A stretch of DNA of 64,000 nt from DSCS01 sp035391585 (GTDB lineage: Bacteria > Macinerneyibacteriota > Macinerneyibacteria > Macinerneyibacteriales > DSCS01). The DNA is taken from positions 17,547-81,546 of the forward strand of contig CAZNOX010000006.1 in assembly GCA_964574875.1 (NCBI GenBank), in the 5' to 3' direction. This document shows, in pieces, positions 1 to 8,487 of the stretch. The notes beneath the pieces were generated by a model that saw only the letters and a list, made by a program, of their open reading frames with translations, ran no database searches and was not told the origin of the DNA. The stretch's first letter is position 1, and each line of letters begins with the position of its first letter. The position numbers were made by a program, and so were the translations under genes.

Positions 1-2
1 AC

Positions 3-830
3 TCCGGCAGGGAAGCTCTCGCAGGGCTGATCTGGGTCCCGGTCTATGTCCTTCTCTCGTTCGCCGGCGGGTATCTTTTCGTCTATCTCTTTGAACGGGC
101 TCATAATATCACCACTGAAGTAAGCCTGAACAGCCTTCAGGACTGGGAGAATCCTCTTCTCCGCCAACTCATGTCCGTGGCGCCCGGGACATACCGGCAC
201 AGCCTCATCGTCTCTGAACTGGCCGGGGAGGCGGCAAAAGCCATCGGCGGGGATGTCCTCCTGGCCCAGGTGGGGGGGCTCTATCATGATATCGGGAAGG
301 TCAAGCGCCCGGACTATTTTATTGAAAACCAGATGTACGGCCCCAACAGGCATGACAGCCTTCTTCCTCTCATGTCGGTGAGGATTCTGAAAAACCATGT
401 GGACGAAGGGGCTCTCATGGCCCGAAAGCACGGACTGGGGCGGAGGCTCATGGCCATTATCCGGGAACATCACGGGACGAGCCTTATCAAATATTTCTAT
501 TTAAAGAATCTGAAAGATGACAAACATAAAAATATCGAGGAGAAGTATTTCCGGTATGACGGCCCTAAACCGTCCACCAGGGAGTCGGCGATCATCTTTC
601 TGGCAGACAAGGTGGAAGCGGTCACAAGGCTTCTTTTTAATTCTCCCTTTCATCATGTCCAGGAGAGGATCAGCAGGATCTTTGAAGATGCCCTTTTTGA
701 CAAGCAGCTGGAAGACTGTGACCTGACTCTCAGGGATGTCAACACCGTCAAGGAGGCCTTTGTGGAGTATTTCAGGGGAAGCCGTCATAAACGTATCGAG
801 TATCCCAAAGAGACCGGAGGAAAAGAGTAA
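3..830 (+). CDS. pgpH: Cyclic-di-AMP phosphodiesterase PgpH-like, C-terminal part (7TM-HD family)
   Basis: The reading frame is open from the left edge, so the start and most membrane segments lie outside the window. About 275 residues remain. They begin with the end of the membrane region (hydrophobic run around bases 30-100), followed by the family signature APGTYRHS and the HD catalytic box GLYHDIGK, with a second EHHGTS segment. This C-terminal HD domain hydrolyses cyclic di-AMP in characterised 7TM-HD proteins such as Listeria PgpH. The stop overlaps the ybeY start by one base (TAATG), which indicates translational coupling. pgpH next to ybeY is a common arrangement in Firmicutes and other phyla. 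Family assignment is firm; the exact substrate here is inferred. Confidence 0.9.
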   Translation, partial: SGREALAGLIWVPVYVLLSFAGGYLFVYLFERAHNITTEVSLNSLQDWENPLLRQLMSVAPGTYRHSLIVSELAGEAAKAIGGDVLLAQVGGLYHDIGKVKRPDYFIENQMYGPNRHDSLLPLMSVRILKNHVDEGALMARKHGLGRRLMAIIREHHGTSLIKYFYLKNLKDDKHKNIEEKYFRYDGPKPSTRESAIIFLADKVEAVTRLLFNSPFHHVQERISRIFEDALFDKQLEDCDLTLRDVNTVKEAFVEYFRGSRHKRIEYPKETGGKE

Positions 831-1246
831 TGCTTCACATGACGGTCAAAGATTCAGTGAGGGGATTTTCTTTTGACAGGGCCGTACTGGAAGAGATGGA
901 ACGGCGGATGTTGGTTCACTTCGGCCTTTCTCAAAGTGATGTGGATCTCTACCTCACGGATGATGAGGAGATCAGAGGCCTGAACAGGACTTACCGGGGC
1001 CGGGACACAGCCACCGATGTCCTCTCTTTTCCCCTGAAAGACCAGTGGGATTCCTCACTGGGAGAGATCATCATCTCCATTGAGACAGCAGACCGGCAGA
1101 GAGAGGGGCAGCCCCTGAGCGATGAGATCCTCCAACTCTTTGTCCATGGGCTTCTGCATCTCATGGGATACGACCATGAGACGGAAGAGGATTCCGGGAA
1201 GATGCGGCCGCTGGAAAGGATGTTCATCGACGATGATGAAGAATAA
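830..1246 (+). CDS. ybeY: Endoribonuclease YbeY, rRNA maturation factor
   Basis: This 138-residue protein has the UPF0054 metal-binding motif HGLLHLMGYDH near the C-terminus, the three-histidine zinc site of YbeY. Upstream is the conserved segment with LNRTYRGRDTATDVLSFP. YbeY takes part in 16S rRNA 3'-end maturation and ribosome quality control. A GGAGG ribosome site lies about nine bases before the ATG, inside the pgpH end. The following gene starts inside ybeY. Length is typical for the family. Confidence 0.95.
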   Translation: MLHMTVKDSVRGFSFDRAVLEEMERRMLVHFGLSQSDVDLYLTDDEEIRGLNRTYRGRDTATDVLSFPLKDQWDSSLGEIIISIETADRQREGQPLSDEILQLFVHGLLHLMGYDHETEEDSGKMRPLERMFIDDDEE

Positions 1247-1943
1247 GACTGTCTGGGACAGCCTGAACAATGCTCTGGGGGGAATCATCCTTTCACTCCG
1301 GTATGAACGGAACATCAGGTTTCATTTTATCATCGGCCTTGCCGTCTTTATCTATACTCTTTTTTTAAGCCTGACCATGGTGGAGCGTGCCCTCATCGTC
1401 TTTGCCATCTGTTTTGTGATCACTGCGGAGATGTTCAATACAGCCGTGGAGCATATCATCGATTTTTTCATCACGACGAATCCCAATCCGGTGATCCGGA
1501 TGATCAAGGATATCAGCTCCGGAGGGGTCTTTCTGGCCGCTGTCAATGCCATCCTGGTGGGGTTTTTCATCCTGTACAAAAACTCCTATTCGCATGTGGG
1601 ATGGCTTGTCCGCCGGGTGAGATCCATGGAAAACATGACCATCTTCTTTTCCATCGTCGTTGTGATCAGTCTTGTGGTCCTGATCAAGGCCCTGACCAAG
1701 ACAGGAACCCCGTTTCATGGAGGATTTCCCAGCGGTCATGCTGCTTTCGGTTTTTCCGTCTTTGCTCTTTCCGTTCTCTATGTGGAGCAGTATATCATCA
1801 CCGTTCTGGTCTTTATCATGGCGTTTATCATGGCCAAAAGCCGTCTGGATAAAGGTGTTCATACTCCTGTCCAGGTGGTCAGCGGCGGCTTGCTGGGTTT
1901 TTTCATCACGATTTTAGTCAATAACATACTGATTGGAGGTTGA
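1233..1943 (+). CDS. Undecaprenol/diacylglycerol kinase fused to a PAP2 phosphatase domain
   Basis: The first ~115 residues match the small membrane kinase family DgkA/UndK. They show AEMFNTAVEHIID, which carries the two catalytic glutamates, then KDISSGGVFLAA. The remaining ~120 residues form a PAP2-type phosphatase with PSGHA and a third motif SRLDKGVHTPVQ, where the usual acidic residue after HxxxD-like spacing is Q. Several hydrophobic helices are visible throughout. The start is ATG 1233 or 1236; upstream in-frame codons lie deep in ybeY. In Gram-positive bacteria the kinase phosphorylates undecaprenol, and PAP2 enzymes dephosphorylate lipid pyrophosphates, so the fusion could join two steps of lipid-carrier recycling. 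The actual substrates are inferred. Confidence 0.85.
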   Translation: MMKNKTVWDSLNNALGGIILSLRYERNIRFHFIIGLAVFIYTLFLSLTMVERALIVFAICFVITAEMFNTAVEHIIDFFITTNPNPVIRMIKDISSGGVFLAAVNAILVGFFILYKNSYSHVGWLVRRVRSMENMTIFFSIVVVISLVVLIKALTKTGTPFHGGFPSGHAAFGFSVFALSVLYVEQYIITVLVFIMAFIMAKSRLDKGVHTPVQVVSGGLLGFFITILVNNILIGG

Positions 1944-1951
1944 TCAAGACT

Positions 1952-3205
1952 ATGGAGCCCCCTTTATACTATCTCTGTTTCGGGCTGATCGCATTGGCCC
2001 TCTCCCTGGTGAAATTTGTGGAAGTGACGTTCATCGGAGTCAAATACGGCAGTCTGAGGGATATCTTCAAAGAGAACGAAACGTTCAAAATGATCTTTCT
2101 GCGCTGGGTGAAACACGGGAACCTCATGCTGGCTTCCCTCCAGTTCCTCAGGTATATCCTGGAGATCACACTCATTCTTCTTCTTTACGAGTTCTCAAAG
2201 AACATCGTCCTCTCATTGACCATCGCTTTTGCCGTTTTTCTTATTTTCAGCGAATATGTCCCCAGGACCATCGCTGTTCAGCGCGGCATCGGAAAGGCCT
2301 ATCTCCTTTTCCGCCCCTTCTACTACATCGCCATCGTCCTCTCTCCCTTTGTGAGGCTCCTCATGCTTCCTGCTGATATCCTGATCAAGATCATGGGGGG
2401 GGAGATGGTCCTGAATGCTCCCTACATGACCAACCTGGAAGAGCAGATCATCAAAAATGTCCTTTCAGAAGATAATATCCAGGAGAGCGAGATGATCAGC
2501 AGTATCCTGGAGTTCAAGGAGACCACTGTGCGGGAGATCATGGTCCCCCGTGTGGATATCGTCGCTGTTCCGGCAGACATCACCTATGAGGAGCTGGTCA
2601 AAGTCATCGATGAAGAGGGCCATTCCAGGCTTCCGGTCTATGATGAGAGGCTGGACAATATCCTGGGTATCGTCTACGTCAAAGACCTGATCCGCGTGGG
2701 GCGTGACAATTTCAGCCTCTCGGCCATGCTGCGCGATGTCTTCTTTATTCCCGAGACAAAAAAGATCAATGCTCTCCTGAAAGATTTTCAGGCCAAACAT
2801 ATGCATATGGCTTTTGTCGTGGATGAGTATGGAGACCTCGTAGGCCTGGTCACCATCGAAGATGTCCTGGAAGAGATCGTCGGTGAGATCGAAGATGAGT
2901 ATGATGAAGAGGAGTCGTTATACAGGAAGATCTCGGAGAATGAGTATATGGTCTCTCCGAAGATGACGCTGGAGGAAGTGGAGGAGGAGTTCTCCATCGA
3001 CCTGGCTGAGCATGAGCTTACCGAAGACGAGGATTTTGAGACTCTGGCGGGGTTTATCATCGCCCACCTGGGAAACCTTCCCAAGAGAGGGTTTGAACAT
3101 GATTACGGGGATTTTATCCTGAGAGTCGTTGACGCCGATAACAGACGGATCCTGAAAGTCTATCTCAAGATCAAGGAGAAGCAGCAGAAAAGGGGAGAGA
3201 AGTGA
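1952..3205 (+). CDS. tlyC: CorC/TlyC (HlyC) family protein with DUF21, CBS pair and C-terminal FAD-like domain
   Basis: The ~417-residue protein has an N-terminal DUF21/CNNM-like membrane domain with several hydrophobic helices (about 1-190). A CBS pair follows (about 200-330; typical VREIMVPRVDIV and VVDEYGDLVGLVTIEDVLEEIVGEIEDE). Last comes the CorC_HlyC transporter-associated domain (about 335-415). Members are linked to magnesium/cobalt homeostasis; the old name hemolysin is historical. GGAGG at 1935-1939 precedes ATG 1952 by 12 bases. An in-frame TTG at 1940 touches the ribosome site and is less likely. ybeY-tlyC adjacency is seen in spirochaetes. Confidence 0.88.
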   Translation: MEPPLYYLCFGLIALALSLVKFVEVTFIGVKYGSLRDIFKENETFKMIFLRWVKHGNLMLASLQFLRYILEITLILLLYEFSKNIVLSLTIAFAVFLIFSEYVPRTIAVQRGIGKAYLLFRPFYYIAIVLSPFVRLLMLPADILIKIMGGEMVLNAPYMTNLEEQIIKNVLSEDNIQESEMISSILEFKETTVREIMVPRVDIVAVPADITYEELVKVIDEEGHSRLPVYDERLDNILGIVYVKDLIRVGRDNFSLSAMLRDVFFIPETKKINALLKDFQAKHMHMAFVVDEYGDLVGLVTIEDVLEEIVGEIEDEYDEEESLYRKISENEYMVSPKMTLEEVEEEFSIDLAEHELTEDEDFETLAGFIIAHLGNLPKRGFEHDYGDFILRVVDADNRRILKVYLKIKEKQQKRGEK

Positions 3206-3798
3206 AAAAGTTCGCTGCGATCCTCAGGACATACCTCATCGCCGGCATCGTCACCCTGCTTCCCTTCCTGCTGACAGTCTACCTGGTCTATCTCATCTTT
3301 GCCAAATTCGACATCTGGATGAGAAAGAACCTCTATATCGGGATCCCGGGGATCGGGATCATTCTCAGTCTCGCTGTGATCCTGCTCACGGGGTTCCTGG
3401 TCAAAAATTTCATCGGACGATGGGTGATCAGGATTCCGGAATATCTTTTTCTGAAGATGCCCCTGGTCAACAGGATCTACAAACTCACCAAACAGATCAC
3501 ATCGGCTGTGCTGGGACGCGGCAACTATGTCTTTACAGGAGTGGTCCTCCTGGAATATCCCCGAAAAGGAGTCTACTCCCTGGGATTTATCACCGAAAAG
3601 ATGAGTGTGACCCTGGGGGGGCAGAAAGGGTTGGATACGGAAGGATATATAGCCGTCTTCATCCCCACGACACCCAATCCCACGTCGGGGATGATGATCT
3701 TCGTCCGCGAATCAGAGACGGTCAAACTGGACATCAGTGTGGAGACGGGGATGAAACTGGTGATCAGCAGCGGGATCGTCAGTCTGGAGGAGAAGTGA
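3202..3798 (+). CDS. DUF502 family membrane protein
   Basis: A 198-residue protein starting at GTG 3202, overlapping tlyC by four bases. Two N-terminal membrane helices (about residues 10-32 and 48-68) are followed by a soluble part with the DUF502 hallmarks: PLVNRIYKLTKQI, then GFITEKM, then IPTTPNPTSG. DUF502 proteins are widespread in diderm bacteria and plants and have no established biochemical role. GGAGAG precedes the GTG. The gene lies in one operon with tlyC and era. Confidence 0.85.
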   Translation: MKKFAAILRTYLIAGIVTLLPFLLTVYLVYLIFAKFDIWMRKNLYIGIPGIGIILSLAVILLTGFLVKNFIGRWVIRIPEYLFLKMPLVNRIYKLTKQITSAVLGRGNYVFTGVVLLEYPRKGVYSLGFITEKMSVTLGGQKGLDTEGYIAVFIPTTPNPTSGMMIFVRESETVKLDISVETGMKLVISSGIVSLEEK

Positions 3799-4670
3799 GA
3801 TCCGGATTTGCCGCTGTTGTGGGCGTGCCCAATGTGGGGAAATCCAGCCTGATCAACGCCCTCGTGGGCCATAAGGTCAATATTGTCTCTCCCCGCCCTC
3901 AGACCACAAGGGACCGCATCAGGGCGGTGGCCCATTGGAAGGACCTGGACGCCCAGGTCGTCTTTCTGGACACCCCCGGGCTTTTTCAGCCCAGAATGGC
4001 CCTGGACCACTATATGGTGGCCAATGCTGAAGGGGCTGTTGATGAGACCGAGATCGTCCTCTTCATCGTCGAGGCTCCCCTGGGGTTCGGCCCCAAAGAC
4101 AAAAGAGCCTGGGAGAAGGTCAGGAGGGCCCGGGGGAAGATCATTATCATCATCAACAAGTCAGACATGGTCAAAAATAAAAATGAACTGCTTGTCCTCA
4201 TGGATACCCTCCGTCAGGAGACAGGCATCTCTGATATTATTCCCGTATCCGCCCTGAAAGGGGACAAGATCGACCATCTTCGGCGCGTGATGGTCGACCT
4301 TCTGCCGGAAGGGCCGCCCTACTTTCCTGAAGATATGTTGACGGATAAAGATAAACAATATATGATAGAGGAGATGGTGAGAGAGACCATTATCTATCAT
4401 GTTTTCGAAGAATTGCCCTATTCCGTGGCTATTCTTGTGGAAGAGATGGATGAAAAATACATCCGTATTGCCATCATTTGTGAGAGAGAATCACAAAAAG
4501 GGATCCTCATCGGAAAGCAGGGAGCGATGATCCGGCTCATCGGTGAAAAATCCCGGCATAAGATCGAAGAGTTTTTAGGGCGCCGTGTTTTTCTCGATAT
4601 TGCCGTCAAGGTGATCAAGAACTGGCGGAAAGACAGCCGGGCTCTGAAACGTCTGGGGTATTACGGATGA
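3795..4670 (+). CDS. era: GTPase Era
   Basis: A 291-residue Era. The GTPase motifs are all present: G1 GVPNVGKSS, G2 region PQTTRDR, G3 DTPG, G4 NKSD and G5 SALKG. A C-terminal KH domain carries GILIGKQGAMIRLIG. Era binds the 3' end of 16S rRNA and acts in 30S assembly. A longer open frame exists upstream, but the conserved start is GTG 3795, overlapping the DUF502 stop by four bases, with GGAGG at 3786-3790. Proximity to ybeY fits a shared role in 16S maturation. Confidence 0.95.
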   Translation: MRSGFAAVVGVPNVGKSSLINALVGHKVNIVSPRPQTTRDRIRAVAHWKDLDAQVVFLDTPGLFQPRMALDHYMVANAEGAVDETEIVLFIVEAPLGFGPKDKRAWEKVRRARGKIIIIINKSDMVKNKNELLVLMDTLRQETGISDIIPVSALKGDKIDHLRRVMVDLLPEGPPYFPEDMLTDKDKQYMIEEMVRETIIYHVFEELPYSVAILVEEMDEKYIRIAIICERESQKGILIGKQGAMIRLIGEKSRHKIEEFLGRRVFLDIAVKVIKNWRKDSRALKRLGYYG

Positions 4671-4685
4671 TACCAAGGGGCGGAA

Positions 4686-7600
4686 ATGGGGAAAAACGAC
4701 AAATTTCTCAAAAGAATCGATAAGATCTGCCGTGCAGGGGATTATACCGATGCCATGTACAAATTACAGGATGCTCTGCTGGAGCAGCCCGATGACGGTG
4801 ACCTCCTCTGGAAACTGGTGGAAGTCTATTCCCTCAAAAAAGACGATGAGAATGCTGTCAAGACGCTGAGCAAAATCGTCAAATACAGGATCAAAGCCCC
4901 TGATTATGTCATCGGCTACATCAAGCAGGATTTCCGAAGGGCCTTCCCTTATTCAAAAGCCGCCGATTTCTTTCTCTTCGAACTCTATATCCAGCGCAGG
5001 GATTACCGGAATGCCGCTCTTGTCCTGAAAGTGACCAAAGGGGATGATCTCCAGAAAATGGAAAACGAGCTGGCTGACAAGGCCGGGAAACTCTTGAAAG
5101 TCGGAGGGGAAGAGGAGACCCTGAAAAAGAACTTCGACCTCTTCTGTTCACTGGTCATCGTCCGGTTTCTTCTGAAAAAGGAGAACGCCTTTGACCCTGT
5201 GGAGGGGGTCTTCCGGCTGAAGATGGCCGATTTCTATCAGGATGTCAGAGCCCTTTTTCTGGCTCTGGCTCCATTGGACAGTGTCAATCCCTATCCCTAT
5301 TTTTTTGCCGGCCGGGCTGATATGGCTCTCGGGGAGACGGATGAGGCCCTGGACCATTTCCTTTCCGCTGTCAAGATACGCCACGCTCTTGCCGCGCCCG
5401 CCGGAGAAGAGCTGGCCCCGGATCTGGAAAAGATCGAAGGATCCCCGGCCGGGCTCAAGGCTCTGGCGGACCTCTCTTATTTCGGTGAGGATTACGAAAA
5501 AGCTGTCTCCTATATTTCGCGTCTTGTGGAAAAAGAGAGCAATCCAGATAATCTTTCCTTCCTTGAAGAGTACCTCACTGATATCTACCTGAAGACCGGG
5601 CCCCTGACACCGGTCCTCCTGGCCCAATGCCGGTTCCAGATCTCAGCAGGGCAGTATGATGAGGCCTTCAGGAAACTCACTCAGGTCAAGGACTTCTCTT
5701 CACCGGACGTGAAATCCCTCCTCACAGAGCTCCTGGACAAGGTCTCGGACAAGAGCGCCGCTTTCAAACTTCTGGGAGACGTGAAGAGCACGGAGGGAAA
5801 GACAGATGAAGCCGTGGAGGCCTATGAAGAGGTCTTCCGGATGGATAAAGGGTATGCCGATTATCTTGCAGAGAAGCTGAAATCCATGGATCTGGCCGGA
5901 AACCTGGGCGGGATCAGGCTTTCGGCAGATATCGCTCTCTACCGGGGCGATCTGAAACTGGCCTTCAAACACTACAAAGACCTTATGGACCGTTTTCCCG
6001 ATGAGACTGACCGGGCCATCGAAGGGATCGAAAAAGTCGTTGAGAACTCGAAGCGGTCCGTGAAGATCCGCACACTCCTTCTGGGGATCTATATTGAGAA
6101 GAAAATGGCTGAAAAAGGTCTGCGGCTCATCGGCGAGATCGTCAAAATGGATTACCATGCCATCCAGGATATCTATAAACCCATCATCTCCCTGGCTGAA
6201 AATATCGAGGGCGCCGCTCCCAAGCTGGCCAAGCTGGTTGCGATCATCCTCTCCAAAGACCCGGCCAACCTCTATGCCATTTTTACATCGGCACACCTTC
6301 ATGCGCTGATGAATGATACAGCGAAAACGACAGAGGCCATCAAAAAGATCATGATCTCGGGAAATCAGATGCTCATCGACGGCGTATCGGGTATTTGCGA
6401 CGCTCTTCTGGAAAAAAATCCCCATGACCGCCAGCTGCAATGGTCCATCGTCAATATCCTGTTTGAAGCGAAACGGTATGACCAGATCACAGAGCAGCTC
6501 TACACCCTCTACCTGAACAATCCCGGAGAAGGCGGGAATATCCTCAATCTTCTCGGGGAGATCGTCCGGCGGGGATACGTGGACAACGCCCTGGTGGAGA
6601 TCTACTACAGGATTGCCCTGGAGCAGGACCTGTTCAATGAAATGGAGCGGTTCATCAAAGATGCCCTCACCGTTGATGCCGAAGTCCCCTGGATCTATAT
6701 TGCCCTGGCCAGGCTCAGCTTCAACAGGGAGGACATGACAACGGTGATCAAGAGTTTCCAGCGCCTTCTCAAATACGGGTCCATGGAACACTTCTACATG
6801 GTGAGAGACATCACTGATGACATCCGGAAGATCGTCAAACCCAATCCGGGCCTCTACTATATTCTGGGACTGATCTACAGGCGCATCGGCGAATATGATA
6901 TCATGCGGGAGCTTTTTGAGAAAGTCGCCGGGAAGGAGAGCCAGACGGATGATCTCATCCGAAAAGAGATCCAGTCTGTGATCGAAGAAAAACCCCAGGA
7001 GTATCTTTTCCGTATTCTGGCGGGAAAGATGGAGTATATCCTCGGCCATCACAAGGAAGCCGTGGCTTTTTTCAACCAGGCCACCAAGATCAACAGGGAT
7101 TCCGCCCGAGACCTGGTTACCTACTATGAAGAGATGTCCCGGGAGCATATCGACGACCAGTTTTATCTGCTGGAACTCATCAAGAGTTACCTGGAATGCG
7201 ATATGTACGACGAAGCAGTGATGTTTTTAAAGGAGATCGATGTCCGGGAGGACTATCTTCTCAAATATATGCAGGTCCTCAGGCTGATGACGGAATATTA
7301 CCCTGAAGATGCTTTTGCTTTTCAACAGTTGGGAGACTACTTCTGGGAAGCCAAAAAATATGAGGATGCCGTGACACACTATACCCGGGTCATGGCTCTG
7401 GGAGACAGGCCGAGACAGGAAGCGATCATCGACATGATCAGAAAGGACATCGACCATATCTCCCTGGGAGCGGTATGGCATCTCTTTATCGACCTGGCCC
7501 TGGAGCTGGGACGCATGGATGAAGCCATCGCCTCTCTGGAGGAAGCCCTGGAGAAGCTGAGTCCTGAAGACCTCAAAGAGCTCAAAGAACGCATCGCTCA

Positions 7601-8471
7601 CCTGGATTCGGATACGCACGACATCAAGACCATGCGGATCATCACTCTTCTCCTGATCAGGATCGGGGAGACTCAGGAGGCCTTCTCCCATATGAAAGGG
7701 CATCTGAAACTTCTCCTCTATCATCCCCCGGTGGCCATGGAGCTCTTTGACCAGCTTCTGGAAGCCTCGGAGTATGACAACAGCGTGTTCACCTACTATT
7801 TATCCTACCTCTATCAGAGGGACCAGGTGGACAAGATCGAGGAGGTCCTGGCTCATCTGGATAAAACCGATGCCGATGGACGTCAGAAGGCCAAATATGC
7901 CGTGATGTGCGGTGATATCAAAAAGCGCAAGGGGAAAGAAAAAGAGGCCCTTGCCTTTTATAAACGCGCCCGGCGTTATGTCCCGGCGATCAAGGAGCAG
8001 GTTGCGCTCTTTGAAGAAGTCAAGAAGATCAATGATGAGGCCTGGATCTCCTATCTGGAAAAAAGCGAGGAGCCTGCTGACCGGTTGGCGCTCATCGACC
8101 TTCTCATCAGCAGGGGGGATCTTGAGAAGGCCTACACTCTTCTCATGGAACCGGCACGGCCGGAAGATGAAAAGATGAGACTCTATCTGCTCCTGAACTA
8201 TTATGAGAAAAAGAAGGATTACATGAGTTATATCACCACGGCGGGGAAGATCTCTTTTGATTCCCTCGCCCTGGGGGATCCCGAGGTGAAGATCATCCGG
8301 CAGCTGATCAAGGCCTTCCGGGAGCTTCATCTCTATCAAAAGGCCCTTTTTTACCTTCACTACCTCAAGGGGTACGTGGAGGATGACGAGTACGGCACGA
8401 TAAGGGGAAACATCGAACGGGAACGACAGCATTTTGAAGAGGCCGGGGCCGGGCACTATCTGACAAAGTAA
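4686..8471 (+). CDS. Very large tetratricopeptide-repeat protein
   Basis: A 1261-residue soluble protein with no signal peptide or membrane helix. It is built of degenerate helical repeats, with recognisable TPR-like units along its length (for example around residues 730-820, 900-1000 and 1130-1250). TPR solenoids act as protein-protein scaffolds; no catalytic domain is visible. It follows era by 15 bases with an AAGGGG-type ribosome site. It is followed by a second TPR protein and a Clp-like AAA+ protein in a tight operon, suggesting one complex. A TPR gene near tlyC/ybeY also occurs in spirochaetes. Function unknown. Confidence 0.75.
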   Translation: MGKNDKFLKRIDKICRAGDYTDAMYKLQDALLEQPDDGDLLWKLVEVYSLKKDDENAVKTLSKIVKYRIKAPDYVIGYIKQDFRRAFPYSKAADFFLFELYIQRRDYRNAALVLKVTKGDDLQKMENELADKAGKLLKVGGEEETLKKNFDLFCSLVIVRFLLKKENAFDPVEGVFRLKMADFYQDVRALFLALAPLDSVNPYPYFFAGRADMALGETDEALDHFLSAVKIRHALAAPAGEELAPDLEKIEGSPAGLKALADLSYFGEDYEKAVSYISRLVEKESNPDNLSFLEEYLTDIYLKTGPLTPVLLAQCRFQISAGQYDEAFRKLTQVKDFSSPDVKSLLTELLDKVSDKSAAFKLLGDVKSTEGKTDEAVEAYEEVFRMDKGYADYLAEKLKSMDLAGNLGGIRLSADIALYRGDLKLAFKHYKDLMDRFPDETDRAIEGIEKVVENSKRSVKIRTLLLGIYIEKKMAEKGLRLIGEIVKMDYHAIQDIYKPIISLAENIEGAAPKLAKLVAIILSKDPANLYAIFTSAHLHALMNDTAKTTEAIKKIMISGNQMLIDGVSGICDALLEKNPHDRQLQWSIVNILFEAKRYDQITEQLYTLYLNNPGEGGNILNLLGEIVRRGYVDNALVEIYYRIALEQDLFNEMERFIKDALTVDAEVPWIYIALARLSFNREDMTTVIKSFQRLLKYGSMEHFYMVRDITDDIRKIVKPNPGLYYILGLIYRRIGEYDIMRELFEKVAGKESQTDDLIRKEIQSVIEEKPQEYLFRILAGKMEYILGHHKEAVAFFNQATKINRDSARDLVTYYEEMSREHIDDQFYLLELIKSYLECDMYDEAVMFLKEIDVREDYLLKYMQVLRLMTEYYPEDAFAFQQLGDYFWEAKKYEDAVTHYTRVMALGDRPRQEAIIDMIRKDIDHISLGAVWHLFIDLALELGRMDEAIASLEEALEKLSPEDLKELKERIAHLDSDTHDIKTMRIITLLLIRIGETQEAFSHMKGHLKLLLYHPPVAMELFDQLLEASEYDNSVFTYYLSYLYQRDQVDKIEEVLAHLDKTDADGRQKAKYAVMCGDIKKRKGKEKEALAFYKRARRYVPAIKEQVALFEEVKKINDEAWISYLEKSEEPADRLALIDLLISRGDLEKAYTLLMEPARPEDEKMRLYLLLNYYEKKKDYMSYITTAGKISFDSLALGDPEVKIIRQLIKAFRELHLYQKALFYLHYLKGYVEDDEYGTIRGNIERERQHFEEAGAGHYLTK

Positions 8472-8487
8472 GAACGAAGGAGGAGAA

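Noticed and set aside
1122..1232. N-terminal extension of the kinase/PAP2 gene into ybeY
   Set aside because: These residues are out-of-frame ybeY coding sequence; similarity to DgkA begins only after 1233.
3420..3794. Extension of era into the DUF502 gene
   Set aside because: The added residues are unlike any GTPase; GTG 3795 has a ribosome site at the right distance and gives normal Era length.
5700..7148. A 482-codon open frame on the minus strand
   Set aside because: It lies fully antisense to the large TPR gene and shows no domain motif; it is a shadow of the codon pattern. The same holds for the long minus-strand frames at 15016-16590, 39102-40274 and 62559-63989.
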